64,000 bases of DNA. Origin: Paraburkholderia caribensis. GTDB taxonomy: Bacteria > Pseudomonadota > Gammaproteobacteria > Burkholderiales > Burkholderiaceae. The first letter of the stretch is position 1, and each line of letters starts with the position of its first letter. The notes beneath the pieces are model-generated. The model searched no databases. It was not told the origin of the DNA and saw only the letters and a program-made list of their open reading frames with translations. A program made the translations under genes and the position numbers. Shown here one piece after another: positions 26,856 to 36,784 of this stretch. The stretch lies in the NCBI RefSeq assembly GCF_002902945.1, contig NZ_CP026101.1, positions 3,038,001 through 3,102,000 on the forward strand. The letters are read 5' to 3'.

Positions 26856-27747
26856 TGATGGACATTTTAACATCTGGCGTTCCGCGAGACCGCCGCCCGC
26901 TGCGAAACACAGAGGCATCGTCGTAGAAAGACGGCGCGTCGTTCGCTGCCCACCAGTCGGGAATGCCCAGCACGGGTAGCGGCGCGAACATCCGGGCGCT
27001 GAAGCTCGGCGTATCGAGCAGCGTGCGGGCGATGGTTTCGTCCAGAAACGCGTCGCGCGAAATACGGGGCCATGAGAAATAGGCAGACGGCACCTCGACG
27101 ATCCACGCGTGTGCGGTACACGCCTTATAGGGCGTAACGAGTTTTTCCAGCAGCGCGTGCCCGAAGCAGCGCACCTCGCAGCGCTCGCCCCACGCCGCTC
27201 GCCGGTCGACGAACAGCGTTTTCCAGTCGAACGAGCGCAGTGCGGCCGATACCGACGCGTCCGCACACGCGAACAGCACGGCGTTCTCGTCGAACAGTGT
27301 GAGTGCGTCGCGCGTGCCGCCGCGCGTCGGGCCGATGCCGAGAACATCGACAGCCGCCGACCCGCGCGCGCTCAGCGCCGCCTTGATACGCGGAAACTGA
27401 AACCACATCAGCGCGTTGAAGAAATCATGCAGATTGTGGCGTGTCGGCACGCAGCCTGATGCGGCAATATGCGCTTCGTACGCGGTGCCGGGCGGCAATG
27501 CGTCCTGCGGGATAAAGGCGAGCTGCTTTCCGCGTCCCGTTGTGACGACGGCGGACGCGGCATCCGCGTTCATCTCGCGCAACTGATCCGCCGCACTGCG
27601 CAGCGCAGCCTGTTGCCAGCGCACGCCGCGCGTCGCGACCTGCGCGAACCACGGCATCGACCAGTCGATATCCGCGAAGCCCGTTGCAGCGCGTTTCAAC
27701 ACGCCGCCCGCGGAGCCGATATTGCGCGACATTCGCTCAGCAAGCGC

Positions 27748-28812
27748 TCAAACGAGCTTCCAGCCGATCGTCTCGCCGCCGCGCAACGGCACGACGGGCG
27801 TATCGCCTGCCGCGACTTCGGCAGGCAGCGTCCATTCTTCCCGGCGCAGCGTGACCTTCTCCTCGCTGCGCGGCAGGCGGTAGAAATCGGCGCCATGGAA
27901 GCTCGCGAAGCCTTCGAGCTTGTCGAGCGCGCCCGCCTTGTCGAACGCTTCGGCGTACAGCTCGAGTGCATGCAGCGCTGTATAGCAGCCCGCGCAGCCG
28001 CACGCATGTTCCTTCAGGCCCTTCGGATGCGGCGCGCTGTCCGTGCCGAGGAAAAAGCGTGGATTGCCCGACGTGGCCGCCTCGACGAGCGCCACACGGT
28101 GCGTCTCGCGCTTCAACACAGGCAAGCAGTAATAATGCGGACGGATGCCGCCCTGGAAAATCGCGTTGCGGTTGTACAGCAGATGATGCGCAGTGATCGT
28201 CGCGCCCAGCAGTTCGGGCGGCGCGCCCGCGTCACGGACATAATCGGCGGCGTCCTTGGTGGTGATGTGCTCGAACACGACCTTCAGCGCCGGGAAATCG
28301 CGGCGCAGCGGCGTCATCACGCGGTCGATGAACACTTTCTCGCGATCGAAAAGATCGATCGAGGAATCCGTCACTTCGCCGTGAATGAGCAGCGGCATGC
28401 CCGTTTCCTGCATCATCTCGAGCGTTTTCGCGCATTTGCGGATGTCGCTGACGCCTGCGTCCGAATTCGTCGTCGCGCCCGCCGGATACAGCTTCACGCC
28501 ATGCACGAAACCGCTTTCGCGGGCGCGGCGGATCTCTTCGGGCGGCGTGTTGTCGGTCAGATACAGCGTCATCAGCGGCTCGAACTTCACGCCGGCCGGG
28601 ATCGCCGCGACGATCCGCTCGCGGTAGGCGCGCGCCATCTCGGTCGTCGTGACGGGCGGTTTCAGGTTCGGCATGATGATCGCGCGGCCGAACTGGCGCG
28701 CGGTGTGCGGCAGGACGGCGGCAAGCATCGCGCCGTCGCGGACGTGCAGATGCCAGTCATCGGGACGGGCGAGCGTGAGGGTATCGACGGAAGCAGCGGT
28801 AGATGCGGTCAT
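27748..28812 (-). CDS. pyrC: Dihydroorotase
   Basis: 354-residue zinc amidohydrolase of pyrimidine synthesis, which closes carbamoyl-aspartate to dihydroorotate. Metal site: HxH in DDWHLHVRDG (near 20), the carbamylated Lys in GVKLYPAGAT (near 104), His in PLLIHGEVTD, His in FEHITTKDAA and Asp in FFLGTDSAPH. Type of E. coli PyrC (class II), single-domain. The DUF3025 gene follows after 15 bp. Confidence 0.96.
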   Translation of the reverse strand: MTASTAASVDTLTLARPDDWHLHVRDGAMLAAVLPHTARQFGRAIIMPNLKPPVTTTEMARAYRERIVAAIPAGVKFEPLMTLYLTDNTPPEEIRRARESGFVHGVKLYPAGATTNSDAGVSDIRKCAKTLEMMQETGMPLLIHGEVTDSSIDLFDREKVFIDRVMTPLRRDFPALKVVFEHITTKDAADYVRDAGAPPELLGATITAHHLLYNRNAIFQGGIRPHYYCLPVLKRETHRVALVEAATSGNPRFFLGTDSAPHPKGLKEHACGCAGCYTALHALELYAEAFDKAGALDKLEGFASFHGADFYRLPRSEEKVTLRREEWTLPAEVAAGDTPVVPLRGGETIGWKLV

Positions 28813-29004
28813 GGCGGGGACTCACGAGCGTCGAGCAAGCGGCAGATTGCATAACTGACGAGGCTAATCCACAAATGCAGCCAAAACACCCGTCAATTTT
28901 GCTTTTTGCCGTTTCTGGCTCGGTGATATGCTTGGAAAATCATCATTGTAACGGGTCGGCCCATGCGGGCTCATACCCCGTTAGAAAGGCTTGTCTTCCG
29001 CATC

Positions 29005-29910
29005 ATGTGCCAACTACTCGGAATGAATTGCGCCGCGCCCACGGACGTCACGTTCTCGTTCACCGGCTTCGCGGCGCGCGGCGGCGTCACCGACCACCAC
29101 TCCGACGGCTGGGGCATCGCCTTCTTCGAAGACAAGGCCTGTCGCCTGTTCATCGATCATCAGTCGTCGGCCACCTCGCCCATCGCCGAGATGGTCAAGC
29201 GCTACCCGATCAAGTCGAAGAACACGATCGCGCATATCCGCAAGGCGACGCAAGGGCATATCGTGCTCGAGAACTGCCATCCGTTCATGCGGGAGTTGTG
29301 GGGACGCCACTGGATCTTCGCGCACAACGGTGATCTGCAGAATTACAGCCCGGTGCTGTCGGGCGTGTACCAGCCCGTCGGCAGCACCGATAGCGAGCTG
29401 GCGTTCTGCGCGCTGCTGCAAGGGTTGCGCAAGGCGTTTCCTGGTTCGCAACCGCCGCTGAACGAACTGTTCGCCGCGCTGGAAACGTTGACCCGCGAAA
29501 TCACCCAGTTCGGCGTGTTCAATTTTCTGATGTCGAATGGCCAGGCGTTGTTTGCGCACTGCTCGACGCATCTTCATTACCTTGTGCGCAGCTGGCCGTT
29601 TTCGACCGCGCATCTGGTCGACGCGGACGTATCGATCGATTTCGCCAAGTATACGACGCCCGAAGACCGCGTCGCCGTGATCGCCACGCAGCCGTTGACC
29701 GACAACGAAATATGGACCGCTTTCGAGCCGGGCGATCTACTGATGTTCCAGCACGGCGAAGTGATCGCGCGCGCCAACGTGCCCGTGCCGCCGGCCGTGC
29801 TGGAGAAGGCGCGCAATCCCGCCTGTGATCGCAGCGCTTCTGCGAGCATGCTGCCCGTCGCGTCTGTTCTCGATCTCGAATCCGACGACGCCGCCGCGTA
29901 CGAATCCTGA
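29005..29910 (+). CDS. Class II glutamine amidotransferase (YafJ family)
   Basis: 301-residue Ntn-type glutamine amidotransferase. The catalytic Cys must be residue 2, so the start is the ATG at 29005, MCQLLGMNCAAPTDVTFSF; longer starts would bury it. Other conserved parts are HSDGWGIAFFED, HIRKATQGHIVLENCHPF and WIFAHNGDL. No partner synthase domain is fused. The acceptor of the released ammonia is unknown. An Ala/Asp-rich tail ends the protein. Confidence 0.9.
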   Translation: MCQLLGMNCAAPTDVTFSFTGFAARGGVTDHHSDGWGIAFFEDKACRLFIDHQSSATSPIAEMVKRYPIKSKNTIAHIRKATQGHIVLENCHPFMRELWGRHWIFAHNGDLQNYSPVLSGVYQPVGSTDSELAFCALLQGLRKAFPGSQPPLNELFAALETLTREITQFGVFNFLMSNGQALFAHCSTHLHYLVRSWPFSTAHLVDADVSIDFAKYTTPEDRVAVIATQPLTDNEIWTAFEPGDLLMFQHGEVIARANVPVPPAVLEKARNPACDRSASASMLPVASVLDLESDDAAAYES

Positions 29911-29960
29911 TCGCCCGATAGCCGCCTTCGCGCTAGTCCCGTCGCTCGCGGGCGGTGTCG

Positions 29961-30467
29961 CTACTGGCGTGCGCTCGCTGCAAGACCGTCTTCACCCGCG
30001 CTGACGCCGCCTTCTGTCTCGTGCGCCGCAGCGCTTCCACACAAGAACTGGCGCAGCGCGGGATGACAACGCCAGCGTTCCGTTTCGTGCACTTTCTGTG
30101 GATTGCCGGGTTCAAGGCGATGGGAACAGCAATCGCACAGCTTCCTGCGACAGACCTCGAGGCTTGCGGCAAGTGCGCTCGCACTCAGCGGATCTGCGTA
30201 GTTGACGGCAGGAATAGCCAGCAGGAGAGCTTTCAGACGCGAATCCGATCCGTCAGCTATCGCGTCGTTCATCAGACGCCCGGCGATTTGCTCCGCCTCG
30301 TGTTGAAAGACTTCGAGCATTCTTCTGGATAACTGATTTTTTTGCCCATGACGAGAAATCCACATCTGCGCCGACTCCGCGAACTGCGCAGCGGTCAGCC
30401 ATTTGCCTTCCAGCTGCATTGACACTAACTCGTGAACGACCAGGTCGCTCATCAAAAACACTTTCAT
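29961..30467 (-). CDS. Hypothetical protein, Cys-containing C-terminal half
   Basis: 168 residues from the ATG at 30467. No family recognised. The N-terminal part (about 1-110) is amphipathic and looks helical; the segment VCRRKLCDCCSHRL has four cysteines in a short span, and another Cys pair follows, so metal or redox function is possible but unproved. Codon third positions are less G/C-rich than in neighbours, and the upstream 250 bp is A/T-rich, which fits an accessory gene. The opposite-strand frame at 29955-30332 is weaker. Confidence 0.55.
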   Translation of the reverse strand: MKVFLMSDLVVHELVSMQLEGKWLTAAQFAESAQMWISRHGQKNQLSRRMLEVFQHEAEQIAGRLMNDAIADGSDSRLKALLLAIPAVNYADPLSASALAASLEVCRRKLCDCCSHRLEPGNPQKVHETERWRCHPALRQFLCGSAAAHETEGGVSAGEDGLAASARQ

Positions 30468-30672
30468 GGATTGTCTCTTGTCGATCGAAAACGAATGAGT
30501 GCGACGCACCCCGCTCACCTCATCACGTTTCGCCGGGAAGCTTATGCGCATGCCACCACAAGTTACATGAGACGATTCCGATTAACACGCATCCTTAATA
30601 AGCAATACTCCTAATTTTATATATCGTTCTATTTTTCGAAAGCCGCACGAAAGAATAAATAAAAAGAGAGAT

Positions 30673-30705
30673 AAAAAAAAGCCGCCCTGATGGAGCGGCT
30701 TTTTT
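30673..30705 (-). terminator. Terminator after gltL
   Basis: Minus strand: AAGCCGCTCC-ATCA-GGGCGGCTT followed by T6. It lies 18 bp after the gltL stop. Confidence 0.85.
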
Positions 30706-30722
30706 GCTTCTACAGCCTGCTT

Positions 30723-31444
<722 letters not shown>

Positions 31445-31448
<4 letters not shown>

Positions 31449-32122
31449 CTTGCGACCTTTTTCTGAAGACTTTTGACGAGGCTCGACGCGACCACGCACA
31501 CCACGAAGTAACACGCACCCGCGAACAGTACCATTTCGACGTTCGTGCCGTCACGGTCGCCAATATTCGTGGCCGTGCGGAAGAAGTCGGCGAGGCTGAT
31601 CACGTAGACGAGCGACGTATCCTGAAACAGCACGATGGCTTGCGTGAGCAACAGCGGCACCATCGCGCGGAACGCCTGCGGCAGCACGACGAGGCGCATC
31701 GCCTGCGCGTAGCTCATGCCGAGCGCGTACGATGCGTTCACCTGGCCGCGCGGCACCGCCTGAATGCCCGCGCGGATGATTTCCGAGTAGTACGCAGCTT
31801 CGAACAGCGAGAACGCGACCATCGCCGACGCGAGCCGGATGTCGATGTCGGCGGAAAGGCCCAGCACGTTCTGCAGCAACTGCGGCACGATCAGGAAGAA
31901 CCACAGCAGAACCATCACGAGGGGGATCGAGCGGAAAAGCGTCACGTAGATCTTCGCGAACCACTCGAACGGCTTGAACGACGACAGCCGCATGATCGCG
32001 AGCACCGTGCCCCACACGATGCCGACCACGATCGCGAGAATCGTGATCTTGAACGTGACGACGGCGCCCGTCCACAGCGTCGGCAGTGCGCCCGGAATAC
32101 CGCTCCAGTCGAAATGATGCAT
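31445..32122 (-). CDS. gltK: Glutamate/aspartate ABC importer, permease GltK
   Basis: 225-residue inner-membrane permease of the HisM type with about five hydrophobic segments; the EAA-loop region is present in SYALGMSYAQAMRLVVLPQA. A GTG at 32125 is followed by an ATG at 32122; the ATG sits 6 nt after GGAGG and is the better start. Its first base is shared with the gltJ stop (TGATG), so the genes are coupled. Confidence 0.93.
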
Positions 32123-32862
32123 CACTTGCCTCCGATATAGCCAGGCAACCGGCTCTTGGCTTCGACGATGCGCATCAGCGTCATCACAATCAGGTTGATG
32201 AGCAGGTACGCGACCGTGACGGCGATGAACGACTCATAGGTCTGCGCCGTGTAGTCGACGAGCTGGCGCGCCTGAGCGGACAGATCCAGCAGACCGATGG
32301 TCGATGCAACGGCAGAGTTCTTGAAGATGTTCAGGAACTCCGACGTGAGCGGCGGCACGATGATCCGGTACGCGACGGGCAAGAGCACGTAACGATACGT
32401 CTGCCATTGCGTGAAGCCAAGCGCAAAGCCCGCGCCGCGCTGGCCGCGCGGCAGCGCGTTGATGCCCGAGCGGACCTGCTCGCACACACGCGCGGCGGTG
32501 AACAGCCCGAGACAGATGATCGACGACGAGAAGAACTGCGCGCCAGGCGGCAGCTGCTTGAACCATGTGCCGATCGAAACGGGCAGCAGCTCGGGTATCA
32601 CCAGATACCAGATGAAGAACTGAACGATCAGCGGAATGTTACGGAAGATGGCGACGTAGACGGTGCCGATCGCCGCGAGGCGCGGGTTCTGGACCGTGCG
32701 CAGCACGCCGAAGAACGACCCGACGATCAGCGCGATCACCCACGCGCACAGCGAAACGGTGACCGTCACCCAGAGACCGGACAGCAGCCAGCCGAGATAG
32801 GTGGTCGGCTCGCCGGTGGAAACCGGACTCAGCAGAATGCCCCAGTTCCAGTGGTATGACAT
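32122..32862 (-). CDS. gltJ: Glutamate/aspartate ABC importer, permease GltJ
   Basis: 246-residue permease, similar in build to GltK, with the EAA-loop region GAGFALGFTQWQTYRYVLLPVA. The two permeases form the membrane pore. It is 92 bp after gltI, and that gap holds an attenuator-like hairpin. The pair with GltI and GltL makes the complete importer. Confidence 0.93.
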   Translation of the reverse strand: MSYHWNWGILLSPVSTGEPTTYLGWLLSGLWVTVTVSLCAWVIALIVGSFFGVLRTVQNPRLAAIGTVYVAIFRNIPLIVQFFIWYLVIPELLPVSIGTWFKQLPPGAQFFSSSIICLGLFTAARVCEQVRSGINALPRGQRGAGFALGFTQWQTYRYVLLPVAYRIIVPPLTSEFLNIFKNSAVASTIGLLDLSAQARQLVDYTAQTYESFIAVTVAYLLINLIVMTLMRIVEAKSRLPGYIGGK

Positions 32863-32884
32863 GACGAAGACTCCAACAAAAAGA

Positions 32885-32912
32885 AACGGAAGAAGCGCTT
32901 GCCCCTTCCGTT
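32885..32912 (-). terminator. Attenuator-like hairpin between gltI and gltJ
   Basis: Perfect 8-bp stem AACGGAAG / CTTCCGTT with a 12-nt loop, followed on the minus strand by a T-rich tract (TTTCTTTTTG). It lies within the operon, so partial termination would leave more binding protein than membrane subunits. Confidence 0.6.
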
Positions 32913-32954
32913 CTGTTCAACACGTTGACTGTTCAGCTAACGGTTGTTCGAGGG

Positions 32955-33848
32955 TTAGTCGATTGCCTTGTCGTTCGGCGCCTTGTACAGCGCCTTGATA
33001 TCGTCGCTTTCCGGGAAGGCCAGGTTGAGGCCCTTCGGCGGGATCGGCGATTCGAACCACTTCTTGTAGATCTTGTCCGCTTCGCCCGACGTTTCGACCT
33101 TGGCGATCGCGTCGTCGACGACCTTCTTGAACTCCGGATCGTTCTTGCGCAGCATGCAGCCGTAAGCTTCATGCGATTGCGGCGCGCCGACGATGATGAA
33201 ATCGTTCGGCGTGTTCGACTTGGCGCGCTCGCCGGCGAGCAGTGCGTCGTCCATCATGAACGCGGCAGCGCGGCCCGTGGACAGCGTCAGGAACGACTCG
33301 CCGTGGTCCTTCGCGCTGATGATGTTCATGCCCATGTTCTTGTCCTGGTTCATCTTGCGAAGCAGGCGCTCGGACGTGGTGCCAGCCGTCGTGACGACGG
33401 TCTTGCCCTTCAGGTCCGCCCAGTCCTTGACGCCGGAATCTTTCTTCGTCATCAGGCGCGTGCCGATCACGAAAATCGTGTTCGAGAACGCGACCTGTTG
33501 CTGACGTTCAGCATTGTTCGTGGTCGAGCCGCATTCGAGGTCGACGGTGCCGTTCTGCACCAGCGGAATACGGTTTTGCGACGTGATCGGCGTCAGCTTG
33601 ACCTTCAGGTCCGGCATGTTCAGCTTCTGCTTGACGGCATCCACGACCTTCAGCGCGAATTCCTGCGAGTAGCCGACCACGTTCTGCTTGTCGTCGTAGT
33701 ACGAAAACGGAATCGACGATTCGCGGTGGCCCAGCGAAATAACGCCCGTGTCCTTGATCTTCTTCAGCGTGCCGGCGTCCTGCGCTTGCGCGCCTACCGT
33801 GAACAATCCCAGAGTCGCGAGAAGCAGCGCAGCTTTTTTAACCTTCAT
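32955..33848 (-). CDS. gltI: Glutamate/aspartate periplasmic binding protein
   Basis: 297-residue binding protein with a signal peptide MKVKKAALLLATLGLFTVGA then QA/QD cleavage near residue 22. The SBP_bac_3 fold follows: GVISLGHRESSIPFSYYD, VDLECGSTTNNAER (ligand-binding Arg region) and GSTTNN. I chose the ATG at 33848, which follows AAGGAG by about 7 nt. First gene of the gltIJKL importer, a natural partner to gdhA downstream. Confidence 0.95.
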   Translation of the reverse strand: MKVKKAALLLATLGLFTVGAQAQDAGTLKKIKDTGVISLGHRESSIPFSYYDDKQNVVGYSQEFALKVVDAVKQKLNMPDLKVKLTPITSQNRIPLVQNGTVDLECGSTTNNAERQQQVAFSNTIFVIGTRLMTKKDSGVKDWADLKGKTVVTTAGTTSERLLRKMNQDKNMGMNIISAKDHGESFLTLSTGRAAAFMMDDALLAGERAKSNTPNDFIIVGAPQSHEAYGCMLRKNDPEFKKVVDDAIAKVETSGEADKIYKKWFESPIPPKGLNLAFPESDDIKALYKAPNDKAID

Positions 33849-33905
33849 TTGTGATCTCCTTGGCAAGAACCGGCGCCAGTGTATCTCAGTAATTATTCTG
33901 AAAGT

Positions 33906-33920
33906 ATGGTTGTTAACCAT
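33906..33920. promoter_or_regulatory. Possible operator upstream of gltI
   Basis: ATGGTTGTTAACCAT, a perfect 6-3-6 inverted repeat in the gltI upstream region. The regulator is not known. Confidence 0.35.
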
Positions 33921-34058
33921 GTTCCGCGCGCAGTGTTGCATAAAGCCACCAATTTGCGCGGTGCGGCGCCAGTATTGGCTTACAGCGCCTTCACCGGAGC
34001 GATGCAAACGTGATCGGATGCGTCGTTTTTGCCGGTTCGGGTGCAACTTCAACTGCAC

Positions 34059-34090
34059 AAAAGCGGACGGCACCCGAAGATGCCGTCCGC
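34059..34090 (-). terminator. Terminator after gdhA
   Basis: Minus strand: GCGGACGGCA-TCTTCGGG-TGCCGTCCGC followed by TTTTGTG. It is 120 bp downstream of the gdhA stop. Confidence 0.7.
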
Positions 34091-34213
34091 CCGGTATTCT
34101 GCGCGAGTCCGTCGATTCGCGCTCGCGAAGCGTTGTTGCGTGGCGCCCGCCTGCCGGCCGGGCGCCAGGTCCGTCATGTCTGCGGCCGTGTATTGCCCGA
34201 CGGCCGCGCTGTA

Positions 34214-35506
34214 TCAGGGATACAGACCGCGCATTTCGCGCGCCTGAAGGATGCGTTTGCAAGCAACGATGAACGCCGCCGTGCGCACCGACACCTTCTG
34301 CTCGCTCGCCACCTGCCACACGGCCGCGAACGCTTCGCGCATCACGCGTTCGAGGCGCTCGTTGATCTCGTCTTCCGTCCAGAAGAAGCTCGAGAAATCC
34401 TGCACCCACTCGAAGTACGACACCGTCACCCCGCCCGCATTCGCGACGACGTCGGGGATCACGAGGATGCCCTTGTCGTGCAGGATGTCGTCGGCGGCCG
34501 TTGTGGTCGGACCGTTCGCGCCTTCTACCACGATCTTCGTACGAATTTTGCCCGCGTTCTTCTCGGTGATCTGGTTTTCCAGCGCAGCCGGGATCAGGAT
34601 GTCCGATTCGACCGTCCAGAAGTCTTCGTTCGCGATCGTGTCGGCTTCGGCGTAACCGCCGACGCCGCCGTGCTTCGCGACGTGCTCGAGCAGCGCAACG
34701 GCGTCGATGCCCGATGCCTTGTACAGCGTGCCCGTGTGATCCTGCACGGCGACGACCTTCGCGCCTGCTTCCTGATACAGACGCGCCGCGATGCCGCCGA
34801 CGTTGCCGAAGCCCTGCACGGCGATGCGCGCGCCTTCGATATCCATGCCGATGCGGCGCGCCGCTTCGCAACCGACGACGAACACGCCGCGGCCTGTCGC
34901 TTCACGACGGCCGAGGGAGCCGCCGAGCGTGATCGGCTTGCCCGTCACGACGCCCGTGGCCGTTTGGCCCTGGTTCATCGAGTACGTGTCCATCATCCAC
35001 GCCATGATCTGCTCATTGGTGTTCACGTCCGGCGCGGGGATGTCGGTGTTCGGTCCGATGATGATGCCGATTTCGCTGGTGTAGCGGCGCGTCATGCGCT
35101 CCAGTTCACCACGCGAGAGCTTGCGCGGATCGACGCGGATACCGCCCTTCGCACCGCCGTACGGCACGTTCACGGCCGCGTTCTTCACCGACATCCATGC
35201 CGACAGCGCCATCACTTCCGACAACGTCACGTCCTGGTGATAACGCACGCCGCCCTTGCCCGGACCGCGCGACACGTTGTGCTGCACGCGATAGCCTTCG
35301 AAGTGCGCGACGGTGCCGTTATCGAGTTCGATGGGCACGTCGACGACGAGAATGCGCTTCGGCCGCTTGAGCGTTTCCAGCCAGCGCGACAACGGGCCGA
35401 GATACGGCGCGACGCGATCGACCTGACGGAGGTAGTTGCCCCAGGGGCCGAGATCGTCGGCATGAAGGTAGGACGGGATGGACTGCAGATTTGCCGCGGT
35501 AGACAT
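34214..35506 (-). CDS. gdhA: Glutamate dehydrogenase
   Basis: 430-residue enzyme interconverting glutamate and 2-oxoglutarate plus ammonia. The catalytic Lys is in VPYGGAKGGIRVDPR (near residue 114) and the glycine-rich N-terminal substrate site is RGPGKGGVRYH. The Rossmann motif is AVQGFGNVGGIAARLY. Length and motifs suggest the hexameric bacterial type; NAD or NADP preference is not resolved. I chose the ATG at 35506 (GGAG 8 nt upstream); an ATG at 35539 would add 11 residues. The neighbouring glutamate importer suggests a catabolic role. Confidence 0.94.
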   Translation of the reverse strand: MSTAANLQSIPSYLHADDLGPWGNYLRQVDRVAPYLGPLSRWLETLKRPKRILVVDVPIELDNGTVAHFEGYRVQHNVSRGPGKGGVRYHQDVTLSEVMALSAWMSVKNAAVNVPYGGAKGGIRVDPRKLSRGELERMTRRYTSEIGIIIGPNTDIPAPDVNTNEQIMAWMMDTYSMNQGQTATGVVTGKPITLGGSLGRREATGRGVFVVGCEAARRIGMDIEGARIAVQGFGNVGGIAARLYQEAGAKVVAVQDHTGTLYKASGIDAVALLEHVAKHGGVGGYAEADTIANEDFWTVESDILIPAALENQITEKNAGKIRTKIVVEGANGPTTTAADDILHDKGILVIPDVVANAGGVTVSYFEWVQDFSSFFWTEDEINERLERVMREAFAAVWQVASEQKVSVRTAAFIVACKRILQAREMRGLYP

Positions 35507-35680
35507 GAACGCTCCAGCGTTTTTATCGGGTGACGCCATTGTCGAAAAAAAGCGCTGAAGGGGTCCAATGCCGTTTGGTCATCCCATTATGTTTTTCTTG
35601 CATAACGCTGGGGAAAGCGCAAATGCGTGTCGCAAAGCCGTTATTTGCGCGTCCTGCAATGCACTCTTGTTTGCCGGCGA

Positions 35681-36637
35681 CTACTTCGACGCTTGCGCGA
35701 GTTCCGTACTCACGACGTCCCACAACGCGCGCACGAGTTGCTGGCGCGCGTCGTCGGTCTGCGCGGCGAGTTTGTCGCGGTAGAGGCGGATTTCCATCGT
35801 CAGGGTGAGCTGACCTTGCGCGACGCCGCGCGACGCGCGGTCGAGCCGGATCAGACGGCCATCGGCGACGGCGTCTTCGACGGCGCTGTGCGGCAGGAAC
35901 GCGACGCCGTGTCCGGCGAGCGCCATCGCCTTCAGTCCTTCGGCCATGTCCGTTTCATACACGCGATCGAGGTAGAGGCGGCCGGGCGCCGTCGCAAAGA
36001 TCACCTCTGTCATGCGCCCCAGATAGGCATTCGGCGTGTACGAGAGATAGGGTGTTGGCGCGTCCGACGTGCCGGGCAACGTGTAGCGCGGTCGGCCGCC
36101 CTTGCCGGGCGCGGAAAACGGGCTGATCGCTTCGATGCCGAGCGTCAGCATGTCGTAGCGCGCGGGATCGAGCGCGACCGGGTGGCTCGGATGGTGATAG
36201 CCCATCACCAGATCGCAGCCGCCTTCGACCAGCGACAACACCGCGTCGTGCACGTTCAGCGCGCGCAGCCGCGTATGGATCGGGCCGAGCTGCGCCTCGA
36301 TGCGCTGCAGCCAGCGCGGGAAGTACGTGAGCGACAGCGTATGCGGCACCGCGAATTCGATCGTCGCGGCGGGCGTCGCCGTATGGCCGCGCAACAGCGT
36401 GCGCGCCTCGTGGAACTGCGACAGCATCGCGAGCGCCTGCTCGTAGAAGACCTGGCCCGCTGCCGTGAGGCGCGTCGGGTAAACCGAACGGTCGATCAAT
36501 TCCGTGCCGAGCCACGCTTCGAGCGCCTGGATGCGCCGCGAAAACGCGGGCTGCGTGACGTGCCGCAATTCCGCCGAGCGGCTGAAACTGCGCGTTTCCG
36601 CCAGCGACACGAAGTCTTCGAGCCATTTCAGTTCCAT
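35681..36637 (-). CDS. LysR-type regulator, HypT/YjiE-like
   Basis: 318-residue regulator. N-terminal winged helix: MELKWLEDFVSLAETRSFSR then VTQPAFSRRIQALEAWLG. The C-terminal effector domain shows segments shared in pattern with E. coli HypT (SQPAFSRRI, NAYLGRMTEV, GHGVAFLPHSAVEDA), a hypochlorite-responsive regulator; that match is from memory. It lies 174 bp upstream of gdhA in the same direction and divergent from purB, so gdhA or a redox function may be its target. Confidence 0.85.
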   Translation of the reverse strand: MELKWLEDFVSLAETRSFSRSAELRHVTQPAFSRRIQALEAWLGTELIDRSVYPTRLTAAGQVFYEQALAMLSQFHEARTLLRGHTATPAATIEFAVPHTLSLTYFPRWLQRIEAQLGPIHTRLRALNVHDAVLSLVEGGCDLVMGYHHPSHPVALDPARYDMLTLGIEAISPFSAPGKGGRPRYTLPGTSDAPTPYLSYTPNAYLGRMTEVIFATAPGRLYLDRVYETDMAEGLKAMALAGHGVAFLPHSAVEDAVADGRLIRLDRASRGVAQGQLTLTMEIRLYRDKLAAQTDDARQQLVRALWDVVSTELAQASK

Positions 36638-36784
36638 ACGGACCAGCGCTCCACCAGTAACGGAAAGCCTGCATTCTAGCGGCGCCGGGCCGTGCGCCGG
36701 GGCTGATGTCCTAAAGTGGTAAAATTCGCGGTTCTCCCCGCTTGTATCTGTCACCGACTCTTCACGGTTTCTGCCCCTCCCATC

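Larger units (their letters stand above)
33849..34213. other. Intergenic region between gdhA and gltI
   Basis: 365 bp. It holds the gdhA terminator (34059-34090) and an inverted repeat ATGGTT-GTT-AACCAT at 33906-33920, about 60 bp upstream of gltI, a possible operator. No gene is seen. Confidence 0.5.
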
